A stretch of 64,000 bases of DNA from Streptoalloteichus hindustanus (GTDB lineage Bacteria; Actinomycetota; Actinomycetes; Mycobacteriales; Pseudonocardiaceae), in assembly GCF_900129375.1 (NCBI RefSeq), contig NZ_FQVN01000002.1, positions 434,001-498,000 of the forward strand. The letters run 5' to 3'. Position numbers and translations under genes: made by a program. The notes beneath the pieces are model-generated. The model was given only the letters and a program-made list of their open reading frames with translations, was not told the origin of the DNA and made no database searches. Of this stretch, positions 40,858 to 48,932 are shown piece by piece. The stretch's first letter is position 1; every line of letters begins with the position of its first letter.

Positions 40858-41193
40858 GTGATCACCCAGCACCCCGACCGCGACCAGATCCGGCTGGAGA
40901 ACGTCCTCTCCGCGCTCGGCAACCCGATGCGCCTCCAGGTCGTGCGCGTCCTGGCCGCCGAGGGGGAGCGGGCCTGCGGGGGGCTGCTGCCCGAAATGTC
41001 CCGCTCCACGCTGACCCACCACTGGCGTGTGCTGCGCGACAGCGGGGTGATCTGGCAACGCCCCTCCGGGCGTGAGAACCTGCTCTCCCTGCGCCGTGAG
41101 GATCTTGACGCGCGCTTCCCCGGTCTGCTCGACGCCCTGCTCGCGGCGGCGGAGGCCAACGCCGCGACGGAGAAGTCCGACTCGGCGTCCTGA
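40858..41193 (+). CDS. ArsR-family repressor
   Basis: A 111-aa winged-helix protein: LENVLSALGNPMRLQVVRVLAAEGERACGGLL, SRSTLTHHWRVLRDSGVIWQRPSGRENLLSLRREDLDARFPGLL, the ArsR fold at about 10-95. There is no Cys-rich metal site, so a small-molecule or redox ligand is more likely than arsenite. GTG 40858 is the first start that keeps only the domain; the frame upstream covers the operator region. Divergent from the DHA2 exporter it presumably controls. Confidence 0.85.
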   Translation: MITQHPDRDQIRLENVLSALGNPMRLQVVRVLAAEGERACGGLLPEMSRSTLTHHWRVLRDSGVIWQRPSGRENLLSLRREDLDARFPGLLDALLAAAEANAATEKSDSAS

Positions 41194-41724
41194 ACGGCGC
41201 GCGTCGCTCCTCGTTCCCCCGCGGCGTCGCAGCTCGTTGATCGTCCACTGCGGACAGATCAGGAGCTTTTGTCCACTGTGGACCTACTCGTGGTTGTGGT
41301 CGCGCCGGGTCGCCGGGCCGTGCTGTCGTCACGCGAGGTCTGTCGAACCGCTTTCGCGTACCGCCGGAAGGCGAGCGGTGGTGCGGTCCGTCTGTCCGCC
41401 CGCCGTGCGGGCGAGAGGTCTGACCGCTGGAGGGAGTCGTGGCTCCGGCTGTTCGGGGCAACTTCTTCTCCCCGTGTTGGAGAGGAGTTTGCCAATTCCG
41501 GGATGGAGGGGTTGCCCGGCTCTTGACACCCGCTTTTGTCCGGACCAATGATGGTCGAGCTTGCTGATCAAGGGCGGTGAGCACCGGCGAGGGGGTGTGT
41601 GACCGGCGGAGGCGAACGGGGAATCATTTGTTTTTCCTCGGTGTTCCGGCCGGTCTTTTCCGCATGCGGTAGAGCGTGTGTGCTCCCCTCGTGGAACGGT
41701 CATTTCCTGGATGAAGGAGACAGC
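41194..41724. other. 530-bp upstream region of lectin gene 1
   Basis: No gene. Holds one perfect GTCCACTGTGGAC (41271-41283) and one single-mismatch copy (41243-41255), the promoter at 41523-41551 and a long leader. Much of it is duplicated upstream of lectin gene 2 (42280-42780). Confidence 0.6.
41523..41551 (+). promoter_or_regulatory. promoter of lectin gene 1
   Basis: TTGACA (41523-41528), 17-bp spacer, CAATGA (41546-41551). The same elements and spacer recur before lectin gene 2, and the spacer sequence itself is nearly identical. The leader to ATG 41725 is about 165 nt. Confidence 0.6.
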
Positions 41725-42231
41725 ATGGCGCGCCGACTTCGCACCCTGGTCGCGGGAGCCTCCCTGGTCGCGGCTCCCCTGTTCGTCGCCGCTCCCGCCG
41801 CCTCGGCGGCCCCGCTGCCCGGCGGTCCGTACACCTACGCGGCCGCGCACAGCGGAAAGTGCCTGGAGATCGAGAAGGGCAGCCTGGCGGACGGTGCGCC
41901 GGCGATCCAGCGGACCTGTGACGGGAACACCGCGCAGGGCTGGTTCAACGAGAAGCTCGACGACGGCGGCATCCTTTTCCGGAACCAGAACAGCGGACAG
42001 TGCCTGGGTGTTCTCGGGGACAGCACGGCCGCCGGCGCCCAGGTCGTCCAGCAGTCCTGCCAGGGGCGGGACAGCCAGCGGTGGTTCCTGATCAACCACG
42101 GGTACGGCGTCTACAGCTTCCAGAACAAGAAGAGCCAGAAGTGCCTGTCTGTCCGCTCGGCGAGCGGGAGTGACGGCGCCGCCGTCGTTCAGGCCGAGTG
42201 CGACCTGGCCAACAACCAGCGTTGGTACTGA
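41725..42231 (+). CDS. secreted ricin-type beta-trefoil lectin, copy 1
   Basis: A 168-aa protein: signal peptide (RRLRTLVAGASLVAAPLFVAAPAASA, cleavage after ASA) followed by one beta-trefoil with three QxW-type repeats, QGWFN, QRWFL and QRWY, and paired cysteines (CLEIEKG..CDGN, CLGVLGD..CQGR, CLSVRSA..CDLA). The fold binds galactose- or xylose-type sugars; there is no attached catalytic domain. AAGGAG precedes ATG 41725. It is about 70% identical to copy 2 downstream, with shared upstream DNA. Confidence 0.9.
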   Translation: MARRLRTLVAGASLVAAPLFVAAPAASAAPLPGGPYTYAAAHSGKCLEIEKGSLADGAPAIQRTCDGNTAQGWFNEKLDDGGILFRNQNSGQCLGVLGDSTAAGAQVVQQSCQGRDSQRWFLINHGYGVYSFQNKKSQKCLSVRSASGSDGAAVVQAECDLANNQRWY

Positions 42232-42578
42232 TCACGCGGGTGCGCGTGGTCTGACACCGGCGCCCCGTCCCACCGGTTGCGCGCTGATCGTCCACAGGGG
42301 ACGGATCAGAATGTTTTGTCCACTGTGGACGTCCGTGTTCGCTCGGTTGTCCCCGGTCCCGTCCGGGTCCGCGCGCGGCGCTGTCGTCGCGCCGTCTCCG
42401 TCGAACCGCTGTCGGTCACCGCCAGAGGATCGAGCCTGGCGCGGACTGTTCGTCCGTCCGCCGAACGGACGTCGGAACGGGCCACCAGAAGGCGCGGCGC
42501 CTGCCGCTGTAAGGGGCAACTTCTTTGTCCGCAGAAGCGGAATTCCGGAAAGTCCGAGTGGGTGACCTGGCCGGGCTC

Positions 42579-42607
42579 TTGACACCCGCTTTTGCTCGGA
42601 CCAATGA
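42579..42607 (+). promoter_or_regulatory. promoter of lectin gene 2
   Basis: TTGACA (42579-42584), 17-bp spacer, CAATGA (42602-42607); duplicate of the promoter at 41523. About 170 nt of conserved leader follows. Confidence 0.6.
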
Positions 42608-42780
42608 TGGTCGGGCGTGCTCACCGAGGACGGTGAGTGCGAGCGAGGGGGTGTGTGTGACCGGGGGACGCGCGGGGAACCACATGTTTTTCCCCGCTGT
42701 TCCGACCGGTCTGTTTCGTGTGCGGTAGAGCTTGTGTGCTCCCCTCGTGGAAAAGTCATTTCCCGAATGAAGGAGATAGC

Positions 42781-43284
42781 ATGTCGCGCCGGCTTCGTAC
42801 CCTGATCGCGGGAGCCACTCTTGTGGCGGCTCCGCTGCTCGTCGCGGCTCCCGCCGCCTCCGCGGCCCCGCTGCCCGGTGGTCCGTACACCTATGCGGCG
42901 GAGCACAGCGGGAAGTGTCTGGACGTCGAGCACGGCAGCAAGGACAACGGTGCTCCGGTGATCCAGTGGACCTGCCACGGGGGCACCAACCAGGGGTGGT
43001 TCAACGACAAGCTCGACGACAACTCGATTGTGTTCACCAACCTGAACAGCGGGAAGTGTCTGGACGTCCTCGGGGAGAGCAAGGCCAACGAGGCCCGCGT
43101 GGTCCAGCAGACCTGCAACGGGCGGGACAGCCAGCGCTGGTTCTCGATCCACCACGGGTCGGGCGTCTACAGCTTCCAGAACAAGAACAGCCAGAAGTGT
43201 CTGACCGTGCGGGGCGGCGGGAGCGACGGCGCGGCCATCGTCCAGGCGGACTGCGACCTGGCGAACAACCAGCGCTGGCACTGA
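42781..43284 (+). CDS. secreted ricin-type beta-trefoil lectin, copy 2
   Basis: A 167-aa paralogue of the preceding gene: signal peptide RRLRTLIAGATLVAAPLLVAAPAASA, then a beta-trefoil with QGWFN, QRWFS and QRWH repeats and the same six cysteines (CLDVEHG..CHGG, CLDVLGE..CNGR, CLTVRGG..CDLA). Repeat-1 and -2 loops differ most between the copies (EIEKGSLADGAPAIQR against DVEHGSKDNGAPVIQW), suggesting changed sugar preference. AAGGAG precedes ATG 42781. A very strong terminator follows. Confidence 0.9.
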   Translation: MSRRLRTLIAGATLVAAPLLVAAPAASAAPLPGGPYTYAAEHSGKCLDVEHGSKDNGAPVIQWTCHGGTNQGWFNDKLDDNSIVFTNLNSGKCLDVLGESKANEARVVQQTCNGRDSQRWFSIHHGSGVYSFQNKNSQKCLTVRGGGSDGAAIVQADCDLANNQRWH

Positions 43285-43307
43285 TCAGGCTGTGAGTGCG
43301 ACCTGAC

Positions 43308-43353
43308 GCCGGCTCCCGCCCCGCCGGTCCGACTCGGCGGGGCGGGAGCCGGC
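43308..43353 (+). terminator. perfect 19-bp-stem terminator
   Basis: Arms 43308-43326 and 43335-43353 are perfectly complementary over an 8-nt loop; just after lectin gene 2. Confidence 0.85.
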
Positions 43354-43426
43354 CGGCACGCGGCGGGCAACCTGTGATCTTTCTTCCCCGCGTGGCGCCC
43401 GGCTGTTCCCAGGAACTCTGTGGGCG

Positions 43427-43798
43427 TCATTTCCAGGAGGCCACTGCGTAAGGGAGGGCCAGGAAAGTCGCGTTCAGCAGCCAGTATCGGAGCTTCGGCG
43501 CCCCAGCGCTTCGCGCTGTCAGGAGGTTGACGACGAAGAGAACCGCCAGGACCACCGCCAGGAACGACAGTCCGATGTTGACGGCGACCCACTCGGAGTC
43601 CTCGCGAAACGTGGGTTCGGCCTTCGTGAGGGCCAGTCGGGCGCCCAGGGGGCTCGACAGCAGAAAAAGCGTCGTCGCCAGTGGGAGCACCGCGAAGTAG
43701 CCGAGTACCAGGTTGAGCAGGACGGCCAGGGGCCACGCCATGAATCTGAAGGCGCTCCGGTGGGTGCTTTTCTGGCGTGTCGGGTTCTGTGGGGTCAC
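43427..43798 (-). CDS. small four-helix membrane protein, function unknown
   Basis: A 123-aa protein with a basic N-terminus (TRQKSTHRSAFRF) and hydrophobic segments at about 20-36, 40-50, 70-92 and 103-118 (MAWPLAVLLNLVLGYFAVLPLATTLFLL, IGLSFLAVVLAVLFVVNLL, YWLLNATFLALPYAVASW). No family recognised. The start is ambiguous: GTG 43798 (used), ATG 43741 or an upstream site at 43873; none has a strong ribosome binding site. Confidence 0.55.
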   Translation of the reverse strand: MTPQNPTRQKSTHRSAFRFMAWPLAVLLNLVLGYFAVLPLATTLFLLSSPLGARLALTKAEPTFREDSEWVAVNIGLSFLAVVLAVLFVVNLLTARSAGAPKLRYWLLNATFLALPYAVASWK

Positions 43799-43955
43799 CA
43801 GTGCTCTCGGTCGCTCACGAGCGGCGCGTGCGCCACGCGGGGGGCCGCTCGGCCGCCGTCGGACGGCCGACAACGCCGCCCACGTGTTGGTTCTCGCTCA
43901 GGTTCTGGCCTGCTTCTTGTGAAGTTCCAGACAACGCTACCGCTTGGGTTTCCCG

Positions 43956-45854
43956 TCAGTCGGCGGTGGCGAGTTGGTGCAGGCGCAGTGCGATCTGGAT
44001 TTCCAGCGCGCGGTCCGGCTGCTGCCAGTCGGGGCCGAGGAGGGAGCGAACTCGTTCCAGGCGTTGCACCACGGTGTTGACGTGCACGTGCAGGGCGGTT
44101 CGCGTCCTGGTGAGGTTCGCGCCGTTGGCGAAGTAGGCGGCCAGGGTGTGGACCAGTTCGGTGCCCCGGCGGGCGTCGTAGTCGAGCACCGGTCCGAGGG
44201 TCGCGGCGACGAAACCGTTGACGTCGGCCCGGTCTCCGAGGAGCACGCCCAGGAAGCCCAGTTCGGCGAGGGAGGCGCCGTGTCCACTGTGGCCGGTCGC
44301 GAGCATCGCGCGCAGGCAGCGGGCGGCCTCGCCGTGGGCGGCGGACAACGCCTCGGGGCCGGACGCGGGACCGGCGGCCCCGACGGTGACCGGACCGCCG
44401 ACGGCGGTGCCCAACTCGCTGGCCGCGACCCGGGCGGCGTTCCCCGCGTCCATGCCGGGCAACACGAGGACGGCGTGCGCCCCGTAGGCGCCGGCGAGCC
44501 CGCCCACCGCTCGCGCGTGCCGCACGGCGGCGGTGGCCAGCCGGTCCCGCGCGTCGTCGTCGGCGTGCCCGACGAGCACGACGTGCCCGGCCCGCAGATC
44601 CACGCCGAGCCGGCGGGCGCGGGCCACCAGGCCGGCCGGGTCCCTGCCGGGCGCGCTCACCAGGTCGTTCACCAGCTCGCCCCGCACCCGGTTCTCCGCC
44701 TCGGCCACGGATCGCCGCAACAGCAACAACAACGCGGTCACCACGCCGGCGCGCTCGAACAGCCGCCGGTCGGCGTCGCCGAGATCGGGACGACCGGACA
44801 ACACCACGCTGCCCAGGAGTTCGGCCCCCGCCGAGACCGCGCACACCCACCCGTCGTCGGTCGGCACCGCGTGCCCCGAGGCCCGGGAGGCGCGGACCGC
44901 CGACGTGGGGGCGGGCAGCGGATCTGCCGCCACCCGGGCCAGCTCCGCGCCTTCGGCGTCGTGCACCACGATGCCGCCGCCGAGCACGGTGGCGACCGCG
45001 GCGGCCACCTCCGGCACGTCCGCGCCCCGGAGCACGAGGTCGGTGAGCTGGTCGTGCGACTGTTCGGCGCGGCGCATCGCGGCGTTGTGCGCGCGGATCG
45101 TCCCGTGGGCGGCGTTCAGCTCGTCCAGCGCGGCGCGGGTGTCCTCCAGCAGCCGCGCGGTGTCCAGCGCGATCGCCGCGTGGTCGGCCAACGACGACAA
45201 CAGGGCGACCTCGTCGGGGGAGAACGCGCGGGGCGCGCGGTCCGCCGCGAAGAGCACGCCGAGCACCCGGTCGCCGACCGTCAGCGGCACGCCGAGGATC
45301 GCCACCAGCCCCTCGTCCAGCACCGCCCGGTCGATGGGCTGGGTGTGGTGGAACCGGGCGTCGGTGGGGTACTCGGCGGTGGCGTAGGGCCGGCAGGTCT
45401 GGGCCACCAGACCGCCGAGCCCCTCGCCCATGCCGAGTCGGAGTTGTTGAAACAGCGCGGAAACCGAGCCGTCGGTGACCCGCATGTACGTGTCGCCCTC
45501 GGCTTCGTCGTTCAGGCTCAGGTAGGCGACGTCCGTGCCCAGCAACGTGCGCGCGCGGTGCACGATCGACCGGAGCACCGCGTCGGTGTCGCGCAGCGCC
45601 GCGAGGTCGCTGGCCGTCTCGAACAGGGCGGACAACTCTGCCTCGCGGCGGCGGTGCTGGCGCAGCGCCCGCCGGACCCGGGAGGCGGTCTCGGCGGCCC
45701 GCCGCACCTCGGTCAGCTCCGCCCCGCCCAGGCCGGCGGCCACGGCCGCCGCGGTCACCTCGGCGAAGGACTCGGCGGGCGCGCCCTCGGCGAGCAGCTC
45801 GAACATCCGGCTCAGGGCGGTGGTCAGCGGCGACATCGCGGTCACCGGGATCAT
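43956..45854 (-). CDS. GAF-PucR-type transcriptional regulator
   Basis: A 632-aa protein: helical N-terminus (1-75), a GAF domain (about 80-240: LFETASDLAALRDTDAVLRSIVHRARTLLGTDVAYLSLND, VPLTVGDRVLGVLFAADRAPRAFSPDEVALLSSLADHAAIALDTARLLED), a short linker, a GGDEF-like/PucR middle and the C-terminal PucR helix-turn-helix (LTRTRTALHVHVNTVVQRLERVRSLLG, about 590-615). ATG 45854 overlaps the transporter stop by 4 bp. It probably activates the operon in which it sits in response to the transported metabolite. Confidence 0.85.
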   Translation of the reverse strand: MIPVTAMSPLTTALSRMFELLAEGAPAESFAEVTAAAVAAGLGGAELTEVRRAAETASRVRRALRQHRRREAELSALFETASDLAALRDTDAVLRSIVHRARTLLGTDVAYLSLNDEAEGDTYMRVTDGSVSALFQQLRLGMGEGLGGLVAQTCRPYATAEYPTDARFHHTQPIDRAVLDEGLVAILGVPLTVGDRVLGVLFAADRAPRAFSPDEVALLSSLADHAAIALDTARLLEDTRAALDELNAAHGTIRAHNAAMRRAEQSHDQLTDLVLRGADVPEVAAAVATVLGGGIVVHDAEGAELARVAADPLPAPTSAVRASRASGHAVPTDDGWVCAVSAGAELLGSVVLSGRPDLGDADRRLFERAGVVTALLLLLRRSVAEAENRVRGELVNDLVSAPGRDPAGLVARARRLGVDLRAGHVVLVGHADDDARDRLATAAVRHARAVGGLAGAYGAHAVLVLPGMDAGNAARVAASELGTAVGGPVTVGAAGPASGPEALSAAHGEAARCLRAMLATGHSGHGASLAELGFLGVLLGDRADVNGFVAATLGPVLDYDARRGTELVHTLAAYFANGANLTRTRTALHVHVNTVVQRLERVRSLLGPDWQQPDRALEIQIALRLHQLATAD

Positions 45855-47194
45855 GCTGGCACGGCGGGGGCGGGTTCCGCGTCCCGCTCGTCCATCGTGC
45901 TGCCCCTGGTCTCCCTGGCGGCGAGCACCGCGACGACGGTGAGCACGGCGTTGACCGTGACGTAGCCGGCGACGACGGTGGCCGAGCCGAACCGGTCCAA
46001 CAACGCCGTGGCGATCAGCGGCGCGACCGCGCCGGCGGCCAGGGAGGCGAGCTGGTAGCCGACCGAGGCTCCGGAGTAGCGGACCCGGGTGCCGAACAGC
46101 TCGGAGAAGAACGCCGCCTGCGGCCCGTACATCATGCCGTGCAGCACCAAACCCACCGTGGTGGCGATGGTGATCAACGTGAAGGACTTCGTGTCCAGCA
46201 TGGGGAAGAACACGAAGCTCCACACCCCGACGCCGACCGCGCCGGCCAGGTACACCGGGCGCCGGCCGAGGCGGTCGGACACCGCGCCCCAGAACGGGAT
46301 CGCGGCGAAGTGCACCACGGAGGCGATCAGCACGGCGTTGAGCCCGGTGGACTTGGGCAGTCCCAGCGGTCCGGTGAGGTAGACCAGGATGAACGCGGTG
46401 ATGACGTAGTAGGAGACGTTCTCGGCCATCCGCGCGCCCATCGCGACCAGCACCTCGCGCCGGTGTTCGCGCAGCACGCGCAGGATCGGCGGCTTGGCCG
46501 CCTCGGGCCGCTCCTCCGCCGCGCGCCGCGCCGCGAGGAACAGCGGGGATTCGGCCACAGCCAGGCGAATCCACAGCCCGAGCAGCACCAGCAGACCGGA
46601 GAGCAGGAACGGGACGCGCCAGCCCCAGGCCAGGAAGTCCACATCGGACTGGACGGCGGCCAGCGCCGCGAGCACCGCCGTGGCCAACAGGTTCCCGCCG
46701 GGCGCGCCGGCCTGCGGCCAGGACGCCCAGAACCCGCGCCGGGCGGGATCACCGTGCTCGGAGACGATGAGCACCGCCCCACCCCACTCGCCGCCGAGCG
46801 CGAATCCCTGCACCAGCCGGAGAACCGTGAGCAGCACCGGCGCGGCCACGCCCACGGAGGCGTAGGTGGGCAGCAGTCCGATGAGGAACGTCGCCCCGCC
46901 CATGAGCAGCAGGCTCAGCACGAGCAACTTCTTGCGCCCCACGCGATCGCCGAAGTGGCCGAAGACGAGTCCGCCCAACGGGCGCGCGCCGAAGCCGATC
47001 GCGTAGGTGCCGAAGGCCAACAGGGTTCCGGTCAGCGGATCGCTGTACGGGAAGAACAACTTGTTGAAGACCAGGGCCGCCGCCGAGCCGTACAGGAAGA
47101 AGTCGTACCACTCGATGGTCGTGCCGATCAGGCTCGCGGCGACGATTCTGGGCAGGGACCGGGGTGCGGGGGAGTTGCTCAAGGCGGTCACCAC
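45851..47194 (-). CDS. MHS-family MFS metabolite:proton symporter
   Basis: A 447-aa transporter of the shikimate/proline-betaine (MHS) branch: SLIGTTIEWYDFFLYGSAAALVF at the start, FGHFGDRVGRKKLLVLSLLLMGGATFLIGLLPTYASVG, LRLVQGFALGGEWGGAVLIVSEH are branch-specific. Placed between 3-hydroxybutyrate dehydrogenase and a regulator, it most likely imports 3-hydroxybutyrate or a related short hydroxy acid. GTG 47194 (a second GTG follows immediately). Stop overlaps the regulator start. Confidence 0.88.
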   Translation of the reverse strand: MVTALSNSPAPRSLPRIVAASLIGTTIEWYDFFLYGSAAALVFNKLFFPYSDPLTGTLLAFGTYAIGFGARPLGGLVFGHFGDRVGRKKLLVLSLLLMGGATFLIGLLPTYASVGVAAPVLLTVLRLVQGFALGGEWGGAVLIVSEHGDPARRGFWASWPQAGAPGGNLLATAVLAALAAVQSDVDFLAWGWRVPFLLSGLLVLLGLWIRLAVAESPLFLAARRAAEERPEAAKPPILRVLREHRREVLVAMGARMAENVSYYVITAFILVYLTGPLGLPKSTGLNAVLIASVVHFAAIPFWGAVSDRLGRRPVYLAGAVGVGVWSFVFFPMLDTKSFTLITIATTVGLVLHGMMYGPQAAFFSELFGTRVRYSGASVGYQLASLAAGAVAPLIATALLDRFGSATVVAGYVTVNAVLTVVAVLAARETRGSTMDERDAEPAPAVPA

Positions 47195-47264
47195 ACTTCG
47201 TTCTGGGGATGCGGGAACACACCGCGCCCGCGCGGCGTGGTGTCGGGATGTCGTGCGGGAGCCG

Positions 47265-48032
47265 CTAGGCGGCGGTCCACCCGCCGTCGACCGGCAGCGA
47301 GGCGCCGGTGACGCTGCTGGCGGCGTCGCCGCACAGCCAGCGGACGATCGTGGCGACCTCCTCCGGCTCGACGAGCCGTTTGACCGCCGTGCGCTGGAGG
47401 AACACCGCGTCGAGCACGCCCTCGGGGGCGATGCCGTGCGCCTCGGCCTGCGCCGCGACCTGGCCCTCCACCAGCGGGGTGCGGACGTAGCCGGGGTTGA
47501 CGCAGTTGCTCGTCACCCCGTGCGCCGCCCCCTCCAGCGCGGCCACCTTGCTCAGCCCCTCCAGGGCGTGCTTGGCCGAGACGTAGGCGGCCTTGAACGG
47601 GCTGGCCCGCAGGCCGTGGACGCTGGAGATGTTGACCAGCCGGCCCCACCGCCGCGCGTACATGTGCGGCAGGCAGCGGCGCATCAGCAGGAACGGGGCG
47701 GTGACCATGACCTGGTGCAGGTGGGCGAACCGCTCCGGCGGGAACTCGTGCAGCGGCGCGACGTGCTGGAGGCCGGCGTTGTTCACCAGCACGTCGACCT
47801 CGGCGGGCAGCGCGTCGACGGCGCCCGGGTCGGCCAGGTCGACCACGTGCGCCCAGCCGGCGACCGCGCCGGCCACCTCCGCCGCGCGGTCGCCGTCCCG
47901 GTCCACGACGTGCACCGTCGCCCCGGCTTCGGCCAGGGCGACGGCGCACGCGCGTCCGATGCCGCTGCCCGCCCCGGTCACCAGGGCGACCCGGCCGGAC
48001 AGGTCCGCGGTGTGAGCTGAGCCACGTGTCAT
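47265..48032 (-). CDS. bdhA: 3-hydroxybutyrate dehydrogenase (SDR family)
   Basis: A 255-aa short-chain dehydrogenase: NAD-binding VTGAGSGIGRACAVALAEAG, NNAG, catalytic Ser-Tyr-Lys in NISSVHG and YVSAKHAL, and the 3-hydroxybutyrate-dehydrogenase-specific NNAGLQHVAPLHEFPPERF and VNPGYVRTPLVEGQ. It oxidises 3-hydroxybutyrate to acetoacetate with NAD. First gene of the operon bdhA / MHS transporter / PucR regulator; the 11-bp inverted repeat at 48077-48110 lies just upstream. Confidence 0.9.
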   Translation of the reverse strand: MTRGSAHTADLSGRVALVTGAGSGIGRACAVALAEAGATVHVVDRDGDRAAEVAGAVAGWAHVVDLADPGAVDALPAEVDVLVNNAGLQHVAPLHEFPPERFAHLHQVMVTAPFLLMRRCLPHMYARRWGRLVNISSVHGLRASPFKAAYVSAKHALEGLSKVAALEGAAHGVTSNCVNPGYVRTPLVEGQVAAQAEAHGIAPEGVLDAVFLQRTAVKRLVEPEEVATIVRWLCGDAASSVTGASLPVDGGWTAA

Positions 48033-48076
48033 GGGCGATCACGGTAGGTGGCGCGGCAGTCGCCGACCACGGGGTC

Positions 48077-48110
48077 GACCACCACAGTCCGGCCCGCTCC
48101 TGTGGTGGTC
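48077..48110. promoter_or_regulatory. 11-bp inverted repeat upstream of bdhA
   Basis: GACCACCACAG (48077-48087) and CTGTGGTGGTC (48100-48110) are perfectly complementary, 12 bp apart, 45-78 bp upstream of the bdhA start. Likely operator for the PucR-type regulator; a terminator for the upstream TetR gene is an alternative. Confidence 0.5.
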
Positions 48111-48198
48111 AGCCCCACCTGTTGTCACCCGAGTGGGAGTGATCGGGTCAGCATTGCCCCAGGTCGCCGGGTGCGTTCCCCCGTCCGGGGTCGCCCGT

Positions 48199-48759
48199 TC
48201 AGGCGGTGGGGGTGAGGATCGCGGCGAGGACGGCGCTGACCTGGTCGCGCGGGGGCGGGGTCGGCGCGGTGAGCCCGTCGATGAGCAGGCCGTCGATCGC
48301 CGCGGCCAGGGCGCGCGCCTTCCGCGCCGTGGTCTTGGTGGACAGCACGGCGAAGACGGTCTCCGGGTAGGTCGCGGCCAGCTCGCGCAACTCGGGTCGG
48401 CGCATCGCGGCCGTGCTCAGCTCGTAGTCGACGACGAGGTCGGCCCGGCGGGGGCCGACGCACTCGGCGACCAGGTCGGTCAGCGCCTCCACGAGCTGCG
48501 CCGCCGAGACGTCGCCGACCCGCTCGCTCCACCGGCGCATCCACTCGCGGTGGCGCTCCACGAGGCGGTGGAGCGCGGCCCTGAGCAGGTCGTCCAGCGT
48601 GGCGAAGTAGTAGGTGGTCGAGCCGAGCGGGACGTCGGCCTCGCGCGCGACCGCGCGGTGGGTCAGCCCCGCGATGCCGTGGGCGCGCAACACCCGCTCG
48701 GTCGCGGCGACGATCCGCTCCCGCCGGTGCGGGTCGGCCGGTCCTCGGCGAGCGGCCAT
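48199..48759 (-). CDS. TetR-family repressor
   Basis: A 186-aa protein: helix-turn-helix at about 10-55 (RRERIVAATERVLRAHGIAGLTHRAVAREADVPLGSTTYYFATLDDLL) and a TetR C-terminal ligand domain. ATG 48759 used; GTG 48765 two codons upstream is possible. Divergent from a DHA2 exporter 170 bp away, with TGTACACATGTACA between them; it presumably represses the exporter and is released by its substrate. Confidence 0.87.
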   Translation of the reverse strand: MAARRGPADPHRRERIVAATERVLRAHGIAGLTHRAVAREADVPLGSTTYYFATLDDLLRAALHRLVERHREWMRRWSERVGDVSAAQLVEALTDLVAECVGPRRADLVVDYELSTAAMRRPELRELAATYPETVFAVLSTKTTARKARALAAAIDGLLIDGLTAPTPPPRDQVSAVLAAILTPTA

Positions 48760-48853
48760 CAGCACCGCCCGCCATGCTCGGTCGGGGTGTCGGGTCGGGG
48801 ACGGCGGAAACTCATGCGGCGCCTCCGGGTTCGTGTACTACGGTGCCAATAAA

Positions 48854-48867
48854 TGTACACATGTACA
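48854..48867. promoter_or_regulatory. TetR operator TGTACA-CA-TGTACA
   Basis: A palindrome of two TGTACA half-sites; an additional GTGTAC (48833-48838) lies upstream. Between the divergent TetR and DHA2 genes. Confidence 0.6.
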
Positions 48868-48932
48868 CAGATGAGTCGCGGCCGTCGCCGGTCCCGCGAA
48901 CGCGGACCCGAGGGCCGTGGAACGGAGCTTCC

